Shown here: positions 48,101 through 59,349 of the stretch, in pieces
Numbering within the stretch: the stretch's first letter is position 1
How the letters are laid out: every line of letters begins with the position of its first letter
Origin: Zygnema circumcarinatum
Taxonomy: Eukaryota; Streptophyta; Zygnematophyceae; Zygnematales; Zygnemataceae
DNA: 64,000 nt
Direction of reading: 5' to 3'
Assembly (NCBI GenBank): GCA_037447605.1
Contig: CM074805.1
Span: forward strand, 689,606 to 753,605
Program-made: the position numbers and the translations under genes
Notes under the pieces: model-generated
Told to the model about the DNA's origin: nothing
Databases searched by the model: none
The model's input: the letters and a program-made list of their open reading frames with translations, nothing else

Positions 48101-49598
48101 TAAGCTGAAAAAATCTGACCTTATTTACCACCACTTCCTTTCCCTCCATTCAGAGCCGCTGCTGTCTTTTACAAAAGACAGCAGAAGTTGAAGCTTTCAA
48201 ATGTCCTACAAGCAGGCTGAAAGAACTAACCGTGAAGTAGAAACGCTGACTAGGGATCGCAAGCCAGTCATAGCCAGGACTTCAAAAGAGGCTTCAGGGG
48301 AGAGGGTACGCTTCCAGACAGCATGCATTGTGCCTCCACCCACTCCCCGGCGAGCCATCATGTTGGCACCCAATAACAACATATCCTTCTCTGAAAGCCC
48401 TGCTTGCACTTGCGAGCCCATCTGCATGCTGCAGGGTTTGTCCCCACCAATCAAAGAAATCCCATCCAACCGCAATAATGATTGTTTGTTGTAATCTGCT
48501 AGATTTGAAAAAAATCAGATGGGTTCCTAGTCGAGACAGTTGCTTCTGACAACGGCGACTAAAAGGAGACAGTTCCCAGTTCTTTAAATTCATTTTATAT
48601 GTGAGAGCAAAATAGCCCTTTCATTTTAGCTCAACCATTTTCTTCTGAAACCTTACGCAATTTGATTGAAAATACGACGAGCCAGTTTCATCCCTAAGGC
48701 CTTTTTCAGGAGCAGAAAGGTAGCTGAACGTACTTCCTCCGCTCTGAAACTGACTACGGGCTCAAAATAAAATCACTGCCTCTAAACCTGAATTCCACTT
48801 CCAGCTTACGCCCGCACTTCACCATCTAAACTCTTAAGCCTTGCACCGCCTTCCATGCAGGTGGGCGGAAACGTACCTTGGAAGCTCCGGCAACTTATTG
48901 AAGGTTTTGAGAGTCTCTGCGAGAGTAATGCTCATAAGCACAGAACCAGATTGATGAGTATGTGCAGTGCGTGTCAGCTCCTGCCGCCTTATCTGCTGCC
49001 TCTCAAACTCTTCCCTTATCTCTTCCCGCGTCTTCAGCCGGGGCCCGAGCTCCAGCCCCGAGCTCAGCCCCTCTTGGCCATACAGGTCATACACTTGCCG
49101 CTGCGCCGGGTCGCTGAGGACATCGAAAGCCTTCTTTATTCGCTGGAAATTCTCCGATGCAACAGCTTGCATCTGGTCCCTCCAGACACACAAGTAGCCT
49201 CCATGGACTAGAGAGGCATCAGCTACCCTTCTCAGATTGCATAGGGCTGAGGCAGCTGCAAGCCGCAGCTCAATGCTGAAAGCTGACTGCCTACAAAAAG
49301 CTTGAGACGAACACGCAAACCGCCCCCCTAGAAAGCAGCTGTCGCCATTTTGCATCCTATTTATCCTCACATACAGGCTTCCTGCTCCATGCATCTAAAG
49401 CGTGCGCAGAACACTGAGCCTAAAGTATGCGAAGCTGCTTAGAGCACTATGGCACCGTACCTGTGGAGAGGTGTACTTGTCTGGATGATACACTGACGCC
49501 AGCTGGCGATAAGCGCGCTTAACGTCATCATCAGAGGCATCCCTCGACACGTGAAGCAGCGCGTAGAGCTCATTTTCAGGCCGGTCTCGGCCAGCCAT
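45155..49598 (-). CDS. DNAJC11-type J-domain protein (11 exons, 586 aa)
   Basis: Exons: 49598-49461, 49172-48877, 48428-48231, 48052-47938, 47724-47638, 47363-47275, 47009-46925, 46566-46396, 46113-46036, 45858-45607, 45406-45155. Exon 1 carries the start of the J domain with the HPD motif (38-40, VYHPDKY); exon 2 completes it (FQRIKKAFDVLSDP, VYDLYGQEG, EIREEFERQQ). The middle is a beta-strand-rich DUF3395 region (VQAGLSEKDMLLLGANM, HVNATLGVACNL, IQFGLGAEGGLGLGW, DLEIGGSRRLSEHSSAGW), then a hydrophobic helix (IAIGALFIPSALYAALK), a basic coil (KPYALRRRRRKELQQRREN) and the C-terminal [20 protein letters not shown]. Human DNAJC11 is on mitochondrial membranes linked to MICOS/cristae; the plant protein is probably similar. 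The acceptor of exon 8 is the least certain junction. The last ~35 residues (LLNQMAHLLLRIYLVFA...) are not typical and may be read-through of an intron. Confidence 0.88.
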
Positions 49599-51067
49599 GG
49601 CGGAACTTCAAAATATAAATGTTGGAAGCTGAACTATTTCTTCAAGCTCTTCTCTCTCTCACCTTCACCCTGCCCTCTCTCACCTCCTCCCCCCTCCTCC
49701 CTTTCTCTCCCTCTCCTCCTCCTCCTCCTTCTGCCACCGCTTCAATGCTTGCAGCGGCGCCTCAAGCCTCAAGCCTCAAGCACGTCTCCCTCGCAGCATT
49801 TCTCCCTCCCTCGACCTCTCTCGTCTCCCTCTATGGCTCGGACCTGACCCTTCAAAAAAAGTCGAGGGGTTGCGCCGGTTTGCAACTTGGCACTGGAAGT
49901 TTGGCACTTGCAGAGTCGGTTTATGACGTCACCCAGTTGCGAACTAGCGTCATATAGCTGGATTTGTGACATCATCAACAAAGAATGCCTTCTGCGACTT
50001 CCGTTTTGTTGCGTTATCTGAACAGAAAATGTCGTAAAAGAGTGGCATCAAACCGCCTAGATGACGTCATGACCGGAACGTCAGCTGTACGAAATAGATT
50101 GTCGTACGGAATCAGGTCACAGTTCCTCCGATTTTGAACCTTTGATCGGTTTGAGGCCAAAAACTTGGCCACTGTCTGTGCGCTCTGAGCGAGAGCGAGG
50201 GCGACCGGGGGTGAGCGCTTCTTCAACCTCCCTATTGTGAAATTTTGATGCTATAAATAACAAATATTATGAGCATTTGTGATCAAACATTCTCTCCTCT
50301 CTCCCCTCATGCTGCCTCCTGCCTTGGGCTTCAAACGCGGGCACGCTTGTGGCAGTTAAAGGGCTGGTCGAGAGGGATTAGGTTTAGGATTGTAGGGTAT
50401 AAAGTTTCCGCGAGGCTGGAATGAAGAACAGTGGAGTGCCGCAGAAGTTTTTTTTGACGCGGATGCGGAATTTTGGAATTAAGAGCCTTTCAGGAATGCG
50501 CAGATGCGTGTTTTTTGTTGGTTGTGCAGTTGTCAATTGGGTGGTTGCACGTTTTTAGGGTTTCAGGCTGAGCTTATCCTGCCTCTCTGAATGATATACT
50601 CATTAATGACTGCTGCAGTCCGATTTATTCCTTCTTTCTTTCCTCGTTTCGTACATAACGAGTGTTTTTTGGTCGTTTCTTTTGCGCCCATATATGTACT
50701 TATGTCGTTAGATGAAGTTTACTGCGATCAGAGGTTATTTTTCTATGGATTATGTGCACCTAGCACTCCTCTCTCTCTTTTGAGGGGTGGTGTTGGGGAG
50801 ATGGAGTTAAGGAAAAGGTGGACTTGACTGGGCGTTGTTCATCTTACATATTTTTTTGTATTGCTTGAACACTTGGGTATGCTTTTATGTTTTTGTGACA
50901 GCTCCATCGTTCTCTCACACTCTTTCCTTACTATATTGATGTGCAAGAGAATGCTTGAATACATTGAGAATATATTTTCCAGGGTCTCTTGGGTTGAGCA
51001 ATTTTCATGCTTTTGTGACTGAATTGAAACGGATTAGAATTATTTTTTTTTCAATCGCAGGGCAGCC
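49599..51067. other. Divergent spacer of DNAJC11 (-) and DSS1 (+)
   Basis: It holds a CT-rich stretch (49650-49735), a triplicated CAAGCCT motif (49760-49781), the two TGACGTCA sites and, before DSS1, a probable 5'UTR intron ending in CAATCGCAG at about 51059. No other gene seen. Confidence 0.5.
49924..50069. promoter_or_regulatory. Two TGACGTCA palindromes in the DNAJC11/DSS1 divergent promoter
   Basis: TGACGTCA (CRE/TGA-type bZIP site) occurs at 49924-49931 and 50062-50069, between the divergent DNAJC11 (start 49598) and DSS1 (start 51068) genes. Shared regulation is inference. Confidence 0.45.
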
Positions 51068-51551
51068 ATGGCCTCAAAGCAAGAGCCTGTGAAAGAAGGA
51101 GCCGTTGATCCCAAGGTTGACGTGTTTGAAGACGACGACGAGTTTGAGGAGTTTGAGAACCAAGGTGAGGTTCTTCATAAAAGCTTGTTGTTTATTTTCT
51201 TACTGTTTAACACACTCTTTCTCTTTCTCTATCGTTGTAGTATGTTCTGGACTTTTTTGCGGGATTGTTGAATTATTCAGCAAGCCCTTTAAGCAGAAAA
51301 TTAGGTTTGCGGTTTAGCGCTATGCTTTAGAGTTCTTACGCAATAGAGGGTGTCAAGATACCGAGGCTTTGTCTCTTTTTCCTTCTAACTGAGAACTTGA
51401 GTTTCTTCGTTTGCCTGGCTCAGACTGGGACGACAAAGAGGAAGGGAAAGAGGACGTACCTCAGTGGGAGGATGATTGGGACGATGATGATGTGAATGAC
51501 GACTTTTCCCAGCAGTTGCGAGCAGAGTTGGAAAGAGCCGAAAAAACATGA
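51068..51551 (+). CDS. DSS1: DSS1/SEM1, small acidic proteasome and BRCA2-binding subunit (2 exons, 74 aa)
   Basis: Exons 51068-51164 and 51424-51551, phase 1. The protein is short and very acidic. It has two conserved blocks: [17 protein letters not shown] in the first half and the Trp-anchored [19 protein letters not shown] in the second, ending in a helix [10 protein letters not shown]. Both blocks and the 74-residue length are diagnostic of DSS1/SEM1. Family roles: structural subunit of the 26S proteasome lid, partner of BRCA2 in homologous recombination, and component of the TREX-2 mRNA export complex. The start ATG sits in GGCAGCCATGGCC just after a likely 5'UTR splice acceptor. Confidence 0.97.
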
Positions 51552-52310
51552 TTTTTTTTGACAATCTGAGACAAATAAAAGTATGCTCCAGATTTTAACA
51601 AGGTTGCACTTCTATGGTTGTATGGTGTGTCAGTCGGCTGCTTTGCCTGTAACTTTCTGTTACAAATGTTAGCATATAGCATGCCTTAGTTCAAAGCGTA
51701 TTAAAAGGGCTTGTTGTTTCATGTACTGTTATTACTGCAAAGGCCATTTTTTCGTTTCTCTCACAGTCTCGCTCGGCACATATCATGTATCTGACGATGT
51801 TGTGGTGTGCATTGGCGAGAATCTTTTTTAGTCAGCATAGGGCCCAGTCATTTGTGAGCTCCTAAACCAGCTTCTGTACTCACCTTCGGATGTTGTCAGG
51901 CCTCACAGAAGTAAAGTCCCCAGCGCATAACCTGCTCCTGCCAAGGCTCTGCAGCCTAAGCAGGGGAGCGATACAAGGAAAAGGAGCACACTCACACGGG
52001 TTCGCCTGTAGTCCCACAATCGTTTATAGCTAGATTCCACATCTGCAAGCTACATATCCTGCTTCGACCCAAAGGCGGAATGGGAGGAGATGATAGAATT
52101 GGAATGCTCATGGGAGCCCCTTAGCCCTAGCAATAGAAACAAAATAGTCTCATCTTGTTTTCGTTTCCGTAGAAACTTTGAAAAGCAAAATCCCGGCACA
52201 AATTGCTACAGGGCATAAGATATAGTCGAGGTTCCAACCACAAATTGAATGAATAAAATTAAATGGGGACTGGAAACAGGAAATGAGTGATCTGCTTCCT
52301 AATATTGCCT
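51552..52310. other. Spacer between convergent DSS1 (+) and GT47 (-) genes
   Basis: 3' regions only. An AATAAAAG signal at about 51577 fits DSS1 polyadenylation. Nothing else recognised. Confidence 0.5.
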
Positions 52311-55178
52311 CTAGGGCTCCTGCCACCCTTGAGGCACTATATGCTGCAGCTTCAGAGCACTGACTTTATTCAACACAGCGTCCATTGCTATCTGAAATGC
52401 GTCCTTATATTCCCGGAGAGTGTTGCCGGGCATGGCATACACAATGGAGGGAATTACTTTAATCAACCTTTCACGCATTCGCAGAATTTGCTGTTTTGAA
52501 AATGTTTTCAACACAGGAAGAACTGCCACTCCATCGTCCTTTATAACTGCTGACATGGGCATGTACACTATCAAATCCTCCTGCATGGGAGGCAGATGCC
52601 ACTTGTACCTGCATACAACAAGGCCCCAATGCCAGCACAAACAGAGTAATGATCAACCAGAATGGCATGTTTGTGCAGGATGCAGACAACTGCAAAATTA
52701 GACAACACGCGATGCTCATAGTCATGTTTCTGTGAGTAAGTACACAAACTGCAGTGTAAAGATACAGTCAGAGTCTGTTCCCAACACTCACGTGATTGTC
52801 GTGTGCTCATGGAAGACGACCGGAATGCATCCAGCCAAGATGCTATCAAAAAAGCCCTTTCGAGTTGGAGTATCGCCTGGGGGTTGGAAGCAAAATGAGC
52901 CACCCAAATAAAACCACATAACGCTCTGTGGTTTCATTATGCAAGTGCGGTTCCGGCAATCGTAGAAGCTGCAAACTTCGGGTGCCTGTACGCACAGCCG
53001 CCATAGCCTATTCCGAATGGTGGCGCCCATGCCACGCCCTTTTCCTGCAAAAGCAGTAAGGTATTGCCTCGGATAGTTTCTGACAAAGTGCTGCCACGCT
53101 TTGATGTCCTCGTCAGTGGACGGATGAAAGGACGTTGGATAGGGAATGGAATGCACATTCACAATTTTTGGGCGCGGAGGATGAGACTCGATACCGAGGA
53201 AAGTTGCATTGAGCATATGCGACATCCTGTAAAAGCAGCAGGTTCCAAAGAGGCAAAATGTGAGGCTTGCATAAAAGGCTGTCAATTTTGAACTCAGAAA
53301 CCATAAGTAAAAAAAAGAACTATGACAATGTCAGTTCAAGATACTAGTTCCACGAAGTTGAAAATAGCTCTGCAGAATTTCCTGCAATCGCTGCTTATCT
53401 TCTCCACAGAGTGAGCTGAATTTAAATCTATGGCTAGTTAAAATGTTAGCGGGCTTATGACCACGACAACCTAAAATTGGCATATCTTGAGTCGCCACAT
53501 TTTGAGTGAAAAAATGAAAAAATTGCCATTTACATGCAGACAACCAAGTTGATTTTCAAATAGTTTTTACTCCCAACATAGTGCTTCTATATAGACATTT
53601 CGTAAACTAGCACCCTTGAATGGTTAGTTCACCACCAAATGTGTCATTTCGGAAGTACACTTAAGACTAAATTATACTCTCACTCGTCACACAGAACCAA
53701 GGCTTGTAAATTCATAGGACGGTCATTGAAAGTGAGTGCGATTTTCTCATTTCCTTCAGCTTTCCCCCTTGAATCCCCCACTCAACCTACTCCATAACTT
53801 CACTAGTGAGTACTTCCACTAAACAAAACAAACCACTCTTACGATGTTCTCATTGCGTAAACCATAAATCGAATGCTTAAGGACAATGTGTGCTTTCGTC
53901 GTTGACGTGACAAGATGACTGTACATTTCAGCGTAAAGTGGTTTGGCAATGTATGTTTGCTGTGCCCAAGCAAGTTGTCAAAAGGTAAAGTTCGGATCGA
54001 TCAAAAACTCAAAATCAAGCTTCATAGGTTGGAAGAGATGTGACGTACCCCAACAAGCCATTGCCCCAATCGTTGCGAACAACACCCCGTGTGAAGTCGA
54101 TGAGGACTCGAGTGATCACAAAGAGGTGATCTTGCCCTTGATGTCGATCCCACCAGGGGAACTTTTGAAGCCATACTATGATCTCTTTGGCATGGCGATC
54201 CTTCTCATCATCTTTCTCGTACAAGCTTCGGAAAATAGCCAACCCCGGATAGAATGGGACATAAAACACAACTGCTTCTAGAGGGTCGTTTGTGAGGCAT
54301 GGATACTCCTTCATTCTCGAATGAAAAGTGATCTCCAGTGAAAACTGGTCAGTTTCATACCAAGCAGTTGCCGGGACAAGAAGGGGAGGCATTGTGCCGT
54401 TTGCTAAGGACCGGTTGGCAGGCCATCCAGCGCCTGAATGGCTAAATGCTTCACACATGTCCACCGACCTATGGATATTGGAACAGTTATCAACAAAGTC
54501 TTGATTAAACCGTGAGGGCACATCATACATGTAGACATACTTCCCTGCACACTCTGCCGAGGGAAGGGGCAGGGTGATAGGCTCAATAACGGCGGCACCC
54601 ACGTTGTAATCCTCTTCATTCTCAGCTTCAAGTGGTTCAGTCTGTGGAACAGGCAATTCCGCACTCGCATTCAGCGATGCCTCCCATTGTTGCATAACCA
54701 AATCTGCTTCAAATCCCTGTCTTTCTCCTTCTGTTCCTCCTTTTTCGCCTCCCCTTTTTCCTCCTGCCCCCCCTACTCCTTCAGTGTAAGCTTTTCCACC
54801 TTGTTTTCTCATTCTTTTGCCTTCTTCACCCATCATCTCCGCGATTACTGCGCCCTGCAATACCTGCACTGTTCTTCGCTCCTTTCGTTCAACAATCGCC
54901 CCCGAAGCCATAAGTTCCTCCAGCAAATTAGACCTTCCATCCGTAAGTCTCGGAGTATCAGTTTTCAGTTGAATGCTGAAGCCACTGGTTATCTCATTGC
55001 TTGCTCCATAACGGAACTGGAAGTAACTCGGCGCTGACAACCACGACTGTACGCCGAAAAGTAAAGCCACAACACAGAGGAGGAAGACGGGCAATACCCG
55101 ACATCGCCGACCAGTTGCTCTCCGTTTTCCAAGCGCCAGATCCAGCATAAACTTTCGCACCCGCATCATTGCTTCCAA
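52311..55178 (-). CDS. GT47 exostosin-family glycosyltransferase, MUR3-like, Golgi type II (3 exons, 620 aa)
   Basis: Exons 55178-54049, 53226-52792 and 52608-52311; phases 2 and 2. A short basic cytosolic tail, a membrane anchor (about residues 28-47, VLPVFLLCVVALLFGVQSWL) and a long variable stem with acidic/Gly-rich sequence precede the catalytic domain. That domain begins KYVYMYDVPSRFNQDFVDNC and continues with WYETDQFSLEITFHSRMKEY, VVFYVPFYPGLAIFRSLY, WWDRHQGQDHLFVITR and DWGNGLLG. Exon 2 holds VNVHSIPYPTSFHP, SFCFQPPGDTPTRKGFFDSI and LAGCIPVVFH, the conserved GT47 acceptor/donor core. Exon 3 ends with REYKDAFQIAMDAVLNKV. In land plants the MUR3 clade adds galactose or galacturonic acid to xyloglucan and related wall polymers. 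The exact linkage here cannot be told from sequence. Confidence 0.93.
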
Positions 55179-56195
55179 AACTAAGCCATCTCATTTCCCT
55201 GCATATCCCTCGCAGCAAAAACTCTCTGCTTGATCGTTCCGAACCCTTCCTCTCATCAATACTTGCAGAATCCAGCTCCTTGTCTGCAAACTGTCACTCG
55301 CATTGGCAACCACCACTGCCCAGCGCGCCGGAGAGAGGAGATACAGTAGCTGCTCTGCCCTCCTTGCAACTCACCACAAAAGGGAGGAGCTTCATTTTGA
55401 CGTGTCAGTAGAAGCCTGGCCTTGAAAAAATTCCAAGGCCCAGGAAAAACCCATTGCCACTTCTATGTCCATGCTGTTTGAGTTCTGGTTTTTTTAGTCG
55501 GTGAGAACTGTTCACAAAACGGGCAGGTCGGAACTGCTCGGAAACACTCCTAACTGCATGTAAATGCTGCCCGATGGAAAAAAAAGGACGTTAGAATCTT
55601 CAACCTTCAGTAAATTTTTCAAATATCGGAATATGACGGAAAAAATCGGGATTTGCAACGATATTAACGATACGTACGGATAATTCAAAATCCAATTCGT
55701 GCAACGGCTAGAAAGGACACCCGAGCCACAACTTTGACTTCCCGCCGGCCCCGCCGCATGCCGGCATGCGCGTGTCAGGAACAAGGGTTGTTCAACATTG
55801 CAACCAGCAACATGCGAACTCGAGACTCGCATGTCGTAAACATGGGATTCCTCCTCGCTTGTTTGTGGTATTCAATTCTTTTCAGTTTCACAAGGTTGCC
55901 ACTTGTTGAAAACAAACGTGCAGTCAATTGCAGAGATCTACACGTTCTACACGTTCATGACATGAGGTACGCCATACATCACGCTAAAGCAAAATTTCCT
56001 CACAGATTCAAACTTATTTTATTTCTGCTAGCCTTCTGTTTCTAGTTACAGCACAGTCATGCGAATGGGTGGTCGAGGAGCAGAGTACGCTGCTTGCTTT
56101 GTTTAAGAGCAGGAATCGAGAGAATGCCATTGGTTTTCAGCAAAGCACAGTTTCAGACGAAGCTCTGTGGAAGGAATGCTACACTGTCCTAAACT
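55179..56195. other. Spacer between NUP155-like and GT47 genes (same strand)
   Basis: Promoter and 5'UTR of the GT47 gene (55179-55400) followed by AT-rich sequence toward the 3' end of the NUP155-like gene. No recognisable coding exon. Confidence 0.5.
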
Positions 56196-58352
56196 TTAGC
56201 TGCGCAGCTTTCTAATAACTCGCATACGCGTCTCAAGTGACCGGCCGTTGTTCCCCTCTGCATTGGAGACATTGCTCTCGGAGCCAATTTGCAGCTTCAA
56301 ACTCTTTCGTAAAGAGCTGAGCGGGCTCAGACAACCCAACAGGGACATTCTCTTGGGCCTATGCATTGTTGAGGCATGGGTTCCCTTGGGTTGACGTCCC
56401 CTGCATGACCACCTGCATGACCACCTGCTTGCCTCTCATCATAAATGTCTTTGACAAAAGAGTAAGCAATAATCTTTTTGAGTTCAATTTGGTATGGTCT
56501 CTTGCATTAAGAAGGAAATAAAATGTAATTACTGCATATGACTGTGAAAGGGAATTTGTACCTGATCAGCTTGTTCAAGCCGCAGTACTACTTCCGACGG
56601 CAGGACGGCTTTGCCAGTTTGCTTCATCCGTTCTGCAACATGGGCGACCTGCTTGCGGGCCTCTTCCATCCCTCCCTCGTTCACAGCCTGATCAATGAGC
56701 AATTCCCAAATCTTGAGCACCACCTTTTGGTTCTTGCCGTCGTCATCATCCTTGATGATCCTATTCCAGATCGCATAGTGTAGAATTTCCAAACAAATCT
56801 GCATATCACAGAACCATATGGCCTCCCATGGACGGAAGCAGGAAGTTCGCTTAGAAGTACGCTCAGTGTCAGCCTAACAATGACCTATTTCAGAGACATG
56901 CTACAGAACAACTCATTCAGAGAGATTCTTGCAAAACCACAGAATAGCCGATGTGAACTCACCGCCCATAGGCCAAACGGCATCACATAGTTATCATATA
57001 GCGCCTGAAGAGTCTGCATGTTATTCTTCAACTCCTCAATCTTCTGGCGAATTGGTTCACCGCCCGGTCTGAAGTAAGTCCATGCAACAAGTAGCACACC
57101 AGCAAAATGGTCTCAGATACCCATTCTAACAACCACTTCTGCTGACAGTTTGTTCATTTAGATTCTAAATCCTCTGCTCGCTATCTTAGACCACCGTGTT
57201 TTTTTCCTACTCAAAAGGAAATGGCTGTTTTCTTGTCGTATGCATAACTGAGGCAGACGAACATTAGAAAACACTGTCAATTTGACTTTTCAACGTAGGC
57301 TAGACTTGCCTCCAGAATGAAGCATACATACTAGAGGCGTGGTTCAAACAACAACATGGGGGCAATTTCACTTACTTGGCACTCAATCGTTCTAACTCCT
57401 CGCATATGGAATTTTGGAAGCGGAGAAATCGAAGCTTTTTACGAAGAAGCCGCAGAAAGTCTGGAACGCTGTCCACTCGCTTCAGGCGGAACGACCTGTC
57501 CTGCACGTCCCGTTGATCTGAAAACATCGCTTGAAGAACAGCATCGGCCAAATAGTTCTGCCTGCACGCATTTTCAACACAGTCACGCTTCACTCAACCC
57601 AACCACATGCTACATAGTGCAACCCAACATTCACGTAACGCAATAGCGCATCATCAGCTTTACCTCTGTTCGAGGGAAATGCCGCCTGGCTGGGTATGTC
57701 CACCTTCTGGCTGACTCAGCTCGGCAAGCTGCAAATAGACATGAGCTGCCGAGAAACCCTTGTGACGGTCGACATAACACTTGGCAGTAAGCTCCAAATG
57801 CTTTCTTTGCTCTGCAAGAATGGTGGCCTGCCGGCCAGGGAGCTGGATGGAAGATACACGAAGTTCTGACTGAGCAAGTCCTGCAGAACTTGTAGACCCT
57901 GCAAATCCGAATCCAGGGGTGGCAGCAGACCCGAACATGGATCCCCCAAAAGCTGGTGTGCTTGCAGAGCCAGCAGGCGGGGAAGCCCCAAATGTGGGCT
58001 GCTGCTGCTGCGGAGCGCTATCTCCGAATCCAAACAGGGACGGCGTTACAGTGTTTGCATTTGGCTGACCGAACATCGATGAAGTGCCGAAGGGAGAGGC
58101 CGAAGAAGCCCCTTTTGCTGTTTGGAGAAAATAAATTAATGTCAAAATATGAAGGTTGATTAGGTCAAGGGCAAGAAAACTGTTCGAAATTTACATTGAG
58201 TTGAGTCTTATTGAACACATTCACAAGGTCTGTGCACTGCTTCAAAACCCTAGAAATGCAATAAAGCAACAGCAGCAGCAGCAGGGAAAATGGAGAGAAC
58301 GGAGACAAGGAAAGGCGCAAGGAGGAGGAAGTTACGAGAGCTCGCTCCAGAC
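56196..58352 (-). CDS. Chimeric nucleoporin: FG-type N-terminus plus NUP155 C-terminal segment (6 exons, 396 aa)
   Basis: Exons: 58352-58334 (tentative), 58117-57664, 57561-57376, 57068-56963, 56798-56562, 56384-56196 (tentative). Exon 2 begins with FG-rich disordered sequence (SPFGTSSMFGQ, SLFGFGD, APQQQQPTFGAS, AFGGSMFGSAATPGFGFAG). It then enters a helical region typical of the NUP155 C-terminal solenoid: ATILAEQRKHLELTAKCYVD, AAHVYLQLAEL, LEQRQNYLADAVLQAM, LRKKLRFLRFQNSICEELER, LQALYDNYVMPFGLWAICLE, IWELLIDQAVNEGGMEEARK and AVLPSEVVLRLEQ. NUP155 normally has about 1,300-1,500 residues, with an N-terminal beta-propeller and about 150 more C-terminal residues. Neither was found here. It may be a partial NUP155 copy fused to an FG segment, or the propeller exons were missed. 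Most of the last intron is a sequence repeated at 62553-62666. Confidence 0.75.
56384..56509. repeat. Dispersed ~114-bp element, copy A (intronic)
   Basis: It runs from CCTTGGGTTGACGTCCCC to TGGTCTCTTGCATTA and is about 97% identical by eye to 62553-62666, apart from a 12-bp tandem duplication (CTGCATGACCAC twice) present only here. On the minus strand it makes up most of the last NUP155-like intron, and its end coincides with the predicted acceptor (CCCAAG|G). Confidence 0.9.
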
Positions 58353-59090
58353 ATGGCTGCGAGAAGCTTCCCAGCAGCACGCAGGGGCTACGCAGCGATA
58401 CGGGGAGACGATAACCTAAATCCCTCTAGCTTTCTGACTGCCAATTCCCTCCTACCTTCCAGCTTCTCTCTCTTTCTCTCTCTCTCTCTCTCCACACACA
58501 CAAGCAGAAGGAAGGAAGAAAGAAGGGATGGAAGGGAAGTTGGAAGGGAGGCGCCTTTAACGGGGGGCCGAAGAAAGCCGTTGGAAGGGAGGCCCGCCTT
58601 CCCCGCAAAAGGCGCCCCCAACGGGCGAGCCAGTGTACGAACTCACCGTTGAGGTACTGACTGATCGATGTCGTTCGCGAGAGACATCGATGTCTCTCGT
58701 GAGAGCGAGCGACATCGATCCCATGCCGTAACAAGTCCCCAACCGCATCACTACCCGCTGGTTCCATGCAATCCCGTGGAACGCAGCACGCAACCACGCA
58801 TTACAGTGCACACACAACGGCGGCCGCTGCGTTCCTGGAACATGACTGCACTTTTCAAGAACGAACGAAAGAAAGAAAGAAAGAAAGAAAAAAGTAGATG
58901 GACATGCCAACATGCGCAATGCACACTCATCCGCCCCACAACGCCGACAGATCGTGGCAAAGCGCAGCATGGTATAGCCCAGCCATGGACTTTCCAGCCG
59001 AAAAATGATGCCATCTGACCCATCCTGCATGCACGCATGCACCAAGAAGCGCAAGATCAAGGATGTACGGCAACGACAGAAGTGGCGTGA
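58353..59090. other. Upstream region of the NUP155-like gene
   Basis: CT/CA-rich low-complexity sequence (58460-58510), GGAAG-rich repeats, the compound palindrome and a GAAA microsatellite (58866-58890). No propeller-like NUP155 exon was recognised. Confidence 0.5.
58663..58720. repeat. Large compound palindrome (cruciform-capable)
   Basis: The core 58678-58699 is a perfect 22-bp palindrome (CGAGAGACATC then its complement). It is enclosed by 15-bp arms at 58663-58677 (GATCGATGTCGTTCG) and 58706-58720, with one mismatch. It lies about 310 bp upstream of the NUP155-like start. Confidence 0.9.
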
Positions 59091-59163
59091 TTTGAGTGGA
59101 GGGATTCGAACCCTCAACATTCGGTTAACAAAACCGTTGCTCTACCAGATGAGCTTCACTCAT
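59091..59163 (-). tRNA. tRNA-like sequence, possible tRNA-Thr(UGU) or degenerate tRNA
   Basis: Read on the minus strand, this folds as a cloverleaf of 73 nt: D arm GCTC/GAGC with GG in the loop, anticodon stem CGGT/ACCG, variable loop ATGTT, and T arm GAGGG-TTCGAAT-CCCTC. The seven-base anticodon loop TTTGTTA puts TGT at 34-36; reading GTT (Asn) would require a shifted stem. Faults: position 8 is A rather than U, base 1 pairs A-A with 72, and 27-43 is A-A. It may be a pseudogene, an organelle-derived copy or the head of a SINE. A covariance-model search would decide. Confidence 0.45.
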
Positions 59164-59349
59164 CTTCAAGTTTCATAAGAAACACTTATCGAGGAGATCT
59201 TCGTCACTGACGTGACACGCTGACCGGCCCCACGCAAGCATCGTCTCCACAACGAAGTACGAAAAAGTGCCAATGCAAAGAAGGAAAGTGAACACGAGCA
59301 CGACAAAGACGACCACACGCGAAGAACGAAAGCAAAGCTCGAAGGGAGA

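Noticed and set aside
57660-58145. NUP54 or NUP58 because of the FG-rich start
   Set aside because: The helical part matches the NUP155 C-terminal region, not the coiled coils of NUP54/58.
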